Assembly (NCBI GenBank): GCA_016802295.1
Contig: JAESIW010000138.1
Span: forward strand, 3,438,152 to 3,502,151
Origin: Brachionus rotundiformis
Lineage: Eukaryota > Rotifera > Eurotatoria > Ploima > Brachionidae
Direction: 5' to 3'
Length of the DNA stretch: 64,000 nt
Of this stretch, positions 62,101 through 64,000 are shown in pieces. The notes under the pieces were generated by a model. It made no database searches. It was not told the DNA's origin and saw only the letters and a list, made by a program, of their open reading frames with translations. The position numbers were made by a program, and so were the translations under genes. How positions within the stretch are numbered: position 1 is the stretch's first letter; the number at the start of each line of letters is the position of its first letter.

Positions 62101-64000
62101 TACTGAGACTTGAGAAAATATCTTGGTCAATAGCGGCTAGTCAGACCCTTAACTTGGTCAATGAGGATTCGTATGAAAAAATACACGAAACTCTCAACTC
62201 AAATCGAACAAACGAAATGCTATTTCAGAATTTTGATGACATCAATGTGTGCCGAGAAAGCCTTGAGTGTTTGACATTGACTCTTTGTCTGGTTCCAACC
62301 GGACTTGAGAGCCTTAACCAAGAAAAACACTGGAGAAATTTTATCATAGACATGGTCCTATTGTGTAATAATCGAATAATTCGTCAAACTGCTGGGGAGC
62401 AATTTCTTCTCATGGCGCTTAAGTGCTCGACTCAACTGAACTGTCCAGTCCAATTTTTTATCCAAATGTTATTCACTTGCCTCCATGGATTAAACAAACA
62501 AAATGCACACAATTCCCAAGAATACTTCCAACTTTTGTGCCGACTGCTTAACTGTGCCTACATCAATAATGTCCAGATAAAAAACACCGAAGCATTGCTT
62601 AACAACGAAATAAATTGGTTAAAAAAGCTGAAGGCCAATTTCAATGGCGATGTGCTGGACGATAACATTCAAATAGGTGATGAGATGCTTCTTGATGGTC
62701 ATTTAAATATTACCAAAGAGCTACTTCAATTTCAATCATACGAAAAAAAATTTACCATTGGATCTAAACCAGATGGAAACATGCTCATCAATGATCTTAT
62801 TGAAAATTTTATTTTTCCAGCCAGCTGTCTATTTAAAAAGTTAAGAGAGTCATTTACATTAAATGGCAGGAATGCCAATTTACTTAACACAGTTGAGCAA
62901 CAATTGGCAAGTAAATCACTAAAATCAATTTGTAGCTCACCTATAACACTTAACAGCGCATTCGATCTTTTGGTGGCTTTGAGCAATGGTTGTTTGGAAA
63001 ACTTAAAATATTTAATTGATATTTTATTTCAAATTTTCTATCCATCGTTGTTAAATCGAGCTCAGAACCCTTTCGATTTTAATAACCAATTGACTAATGA
63101 TTGCGTTGTCAACTCAAGTGAATGGGAATATTTGCCGCTCTTGGGACAAAGACCAACTAATGGTTTTGTTGGCCTAAAAAATGCTGGCGCTACATGCTAC
63201 ATGAACTCTGTTTTGCAACAATTGTTCATGATCAGAAGCATCAGAAACTGTATTCTAAATGTGGACTTGTCTACTTGCCTCAATGAGAGTCAATTTGAAG
63301 ACTTGGATGACACTGATCCTGATCTGTCAGCCAGAGATTTGAATAAAACTGATGACGAACAGCGCAAGGACTACAATTTGAGCATTTTGAAGAATTTACA
63401 AATGATTTTTGGACATTTGGCAGAAAGTAAAATGCAGTTCTATGTACCAAAGGGCTTTTGGCGACAGTTTCGCTTTGGTCTGGGCGAAAGGGTCAACTTG
63501 AGGGAACAGCATGATGCAGTAGAGTTTTTTAACAGCGTAGTAGATTGTATTGATGAGGCTATGAAATTTTTAAACAGAGAGCAAATATGCTCGAAAATTT
63601 TGGGTGGTGTTTTTGCTGACCAAAAAATTTGTAAGGGATGTCCACACAGATATTCACGCGAAGAGTCATTCACTTTGTTAAGCGTGGATGTCAAACATAG
63701 TCAAAAATTGACCGAGTCTTTGGAGCAGTATGTCAAAGGTGACCTATTAGAAGGACCAAATGCTTACCATTGTGAAAAATGCAACAAGAAAATTGATGCT
63801 GTCAAGCGCACATGCATCAAAAAGCTTCCATTAGTGCTAGCTATCCAACTTAAGCGGTTCGATTATGACTGGGAGCGCGAAATAGCAGTAAAATCAAATG
63901 AATATTTTGAATTTCCCAGAGAGCTGGATATGGAACCATATACTGTGAAAGGTGTGGCAAGAATTGAACGTCAGCATATGCAAAAGAATTCCAATGAAAA
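56127..64000 (+). CDS. USP9X: USP9X/fat facets ubiquitin hydrolase (3' partial)
   Basis: Very large deubiquitinase that stabilises endocytic, signalling and polarity proteins. Exons: 56127-56453, 56516-56628, 56680-56959, 57373-57912, 57959-58074, 58133-59352, 59408-59501, 59555-59897, 59946-60280, then 60974 to the window end; all phases agree, about 2131 residues. Start MSNVNTNQ precedes the conserved LDEMLARPRWIVPVMPK block. The long helical-repeat region follows the human protein closely (EKLEKILRFLIKEKALSLKD, AWDFSPEQLDHLF). A ubiquitin-like stretch (ISHANETIGSLRRQI) lies early in the last exon. The catalytic domain opens NGFVGLKNAGATCYMNS, nucleophile Cys codon 63195-63197, then VNLREQHDAVEFFNSVVD, zinc cysteines (CKGCPH, CEKC) and LAIQLKRFDYDWERE. 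The His box is beyond the window. Odd: exons three and four encode about 270 acidic residues where human USP9X has only a few tens. Introns reach 693 nt (60281-60973). Confidence 0.96.

Noticed and set aside
1..64000. CRISPR arrays, operons, phage or bacterial insertion elements
   Set aside because: All genes are spliced animal genes. No regularly spaced repeats, ribosome binding sites or prokaryotic gene clusters are present.

Overview
This is a eukaryotic, animal window. It is very AT-rich, its genes are interrupted by many short GT-AG introns (typically 46-60 nt, plus some of 300-750 nt), and its recognisable proteins are metazoan: muscleblind, Yorkie/YAP, NR4A nuclear receptor, vrille/NFIL3 bZIP, tubby-like, EFHB, DNA polymerase delta, USP2-type and USP9X/fat facets-type deubiquitinases. 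It looks like the compact AT-rich genome of a small invertebrate. A rotifer such as Brachionus would fit, but I cannot prove the clade from sequence alone.

Layout. 1-3967 (+): muscleblind-like RNA-binding protein, 5' part missing. 6197-8333 (-): EFHB (CFAP21), a ciliary EF-hand protein. It shares a 255-bp divergent promoter, containing an RFX X-box-like palindrome, with 8589-9302 (+), an unrecognised small coiled-coil/acidic protein. 9352-10225 (-): unrecognised HEXXH protein, converging on the previous gene with a 49-bp gap. 10.2-15.5 kb: gene-poor, with coding-like remnants. 15469-18102 (+): Yorkie/YAP with three LATS-type sites and two WW domains. 19221-23154 (+): complete DNA polymerase delta catalytic subunit in seven exons. 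24376-26760 (-): single-exon NFIL3/vrille bZIP factor. 26.8-33.2 kb: non-coding, with a large hairpin at 28537-28930. 33212-35192 (+): USP2-type deubiquitinase in seven exons. 36994-38328 (+): tubby-like protein with a strong X-box about 100 bp upstream. 39555-39803 (-): tiny secreted cysteine-rich peptide with a TATA box. 40369-40734 (-): small two-TM membrane protein. 43263-46525 (-): NR4A receptor in three exons. 46.5-56.1 kb: 9.6 kb without convincing genes. 56127-64000 (+): USP9X/fat facets, running off the window inside its catalytic domain.

The genes do not form an operon or one pathway. Themes that recur are transcription factors preceded by large gene-free intervals (yki, vri, NR4A), ciliary genes with X-box-like promoters (EFHB with its neighbour, tubby-like), and two unrelated ubiquitin proteases. 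Exon joins were worked out by hand from splice signals, phase and remembered family sequences; they have not been tested against transcripts or databases.
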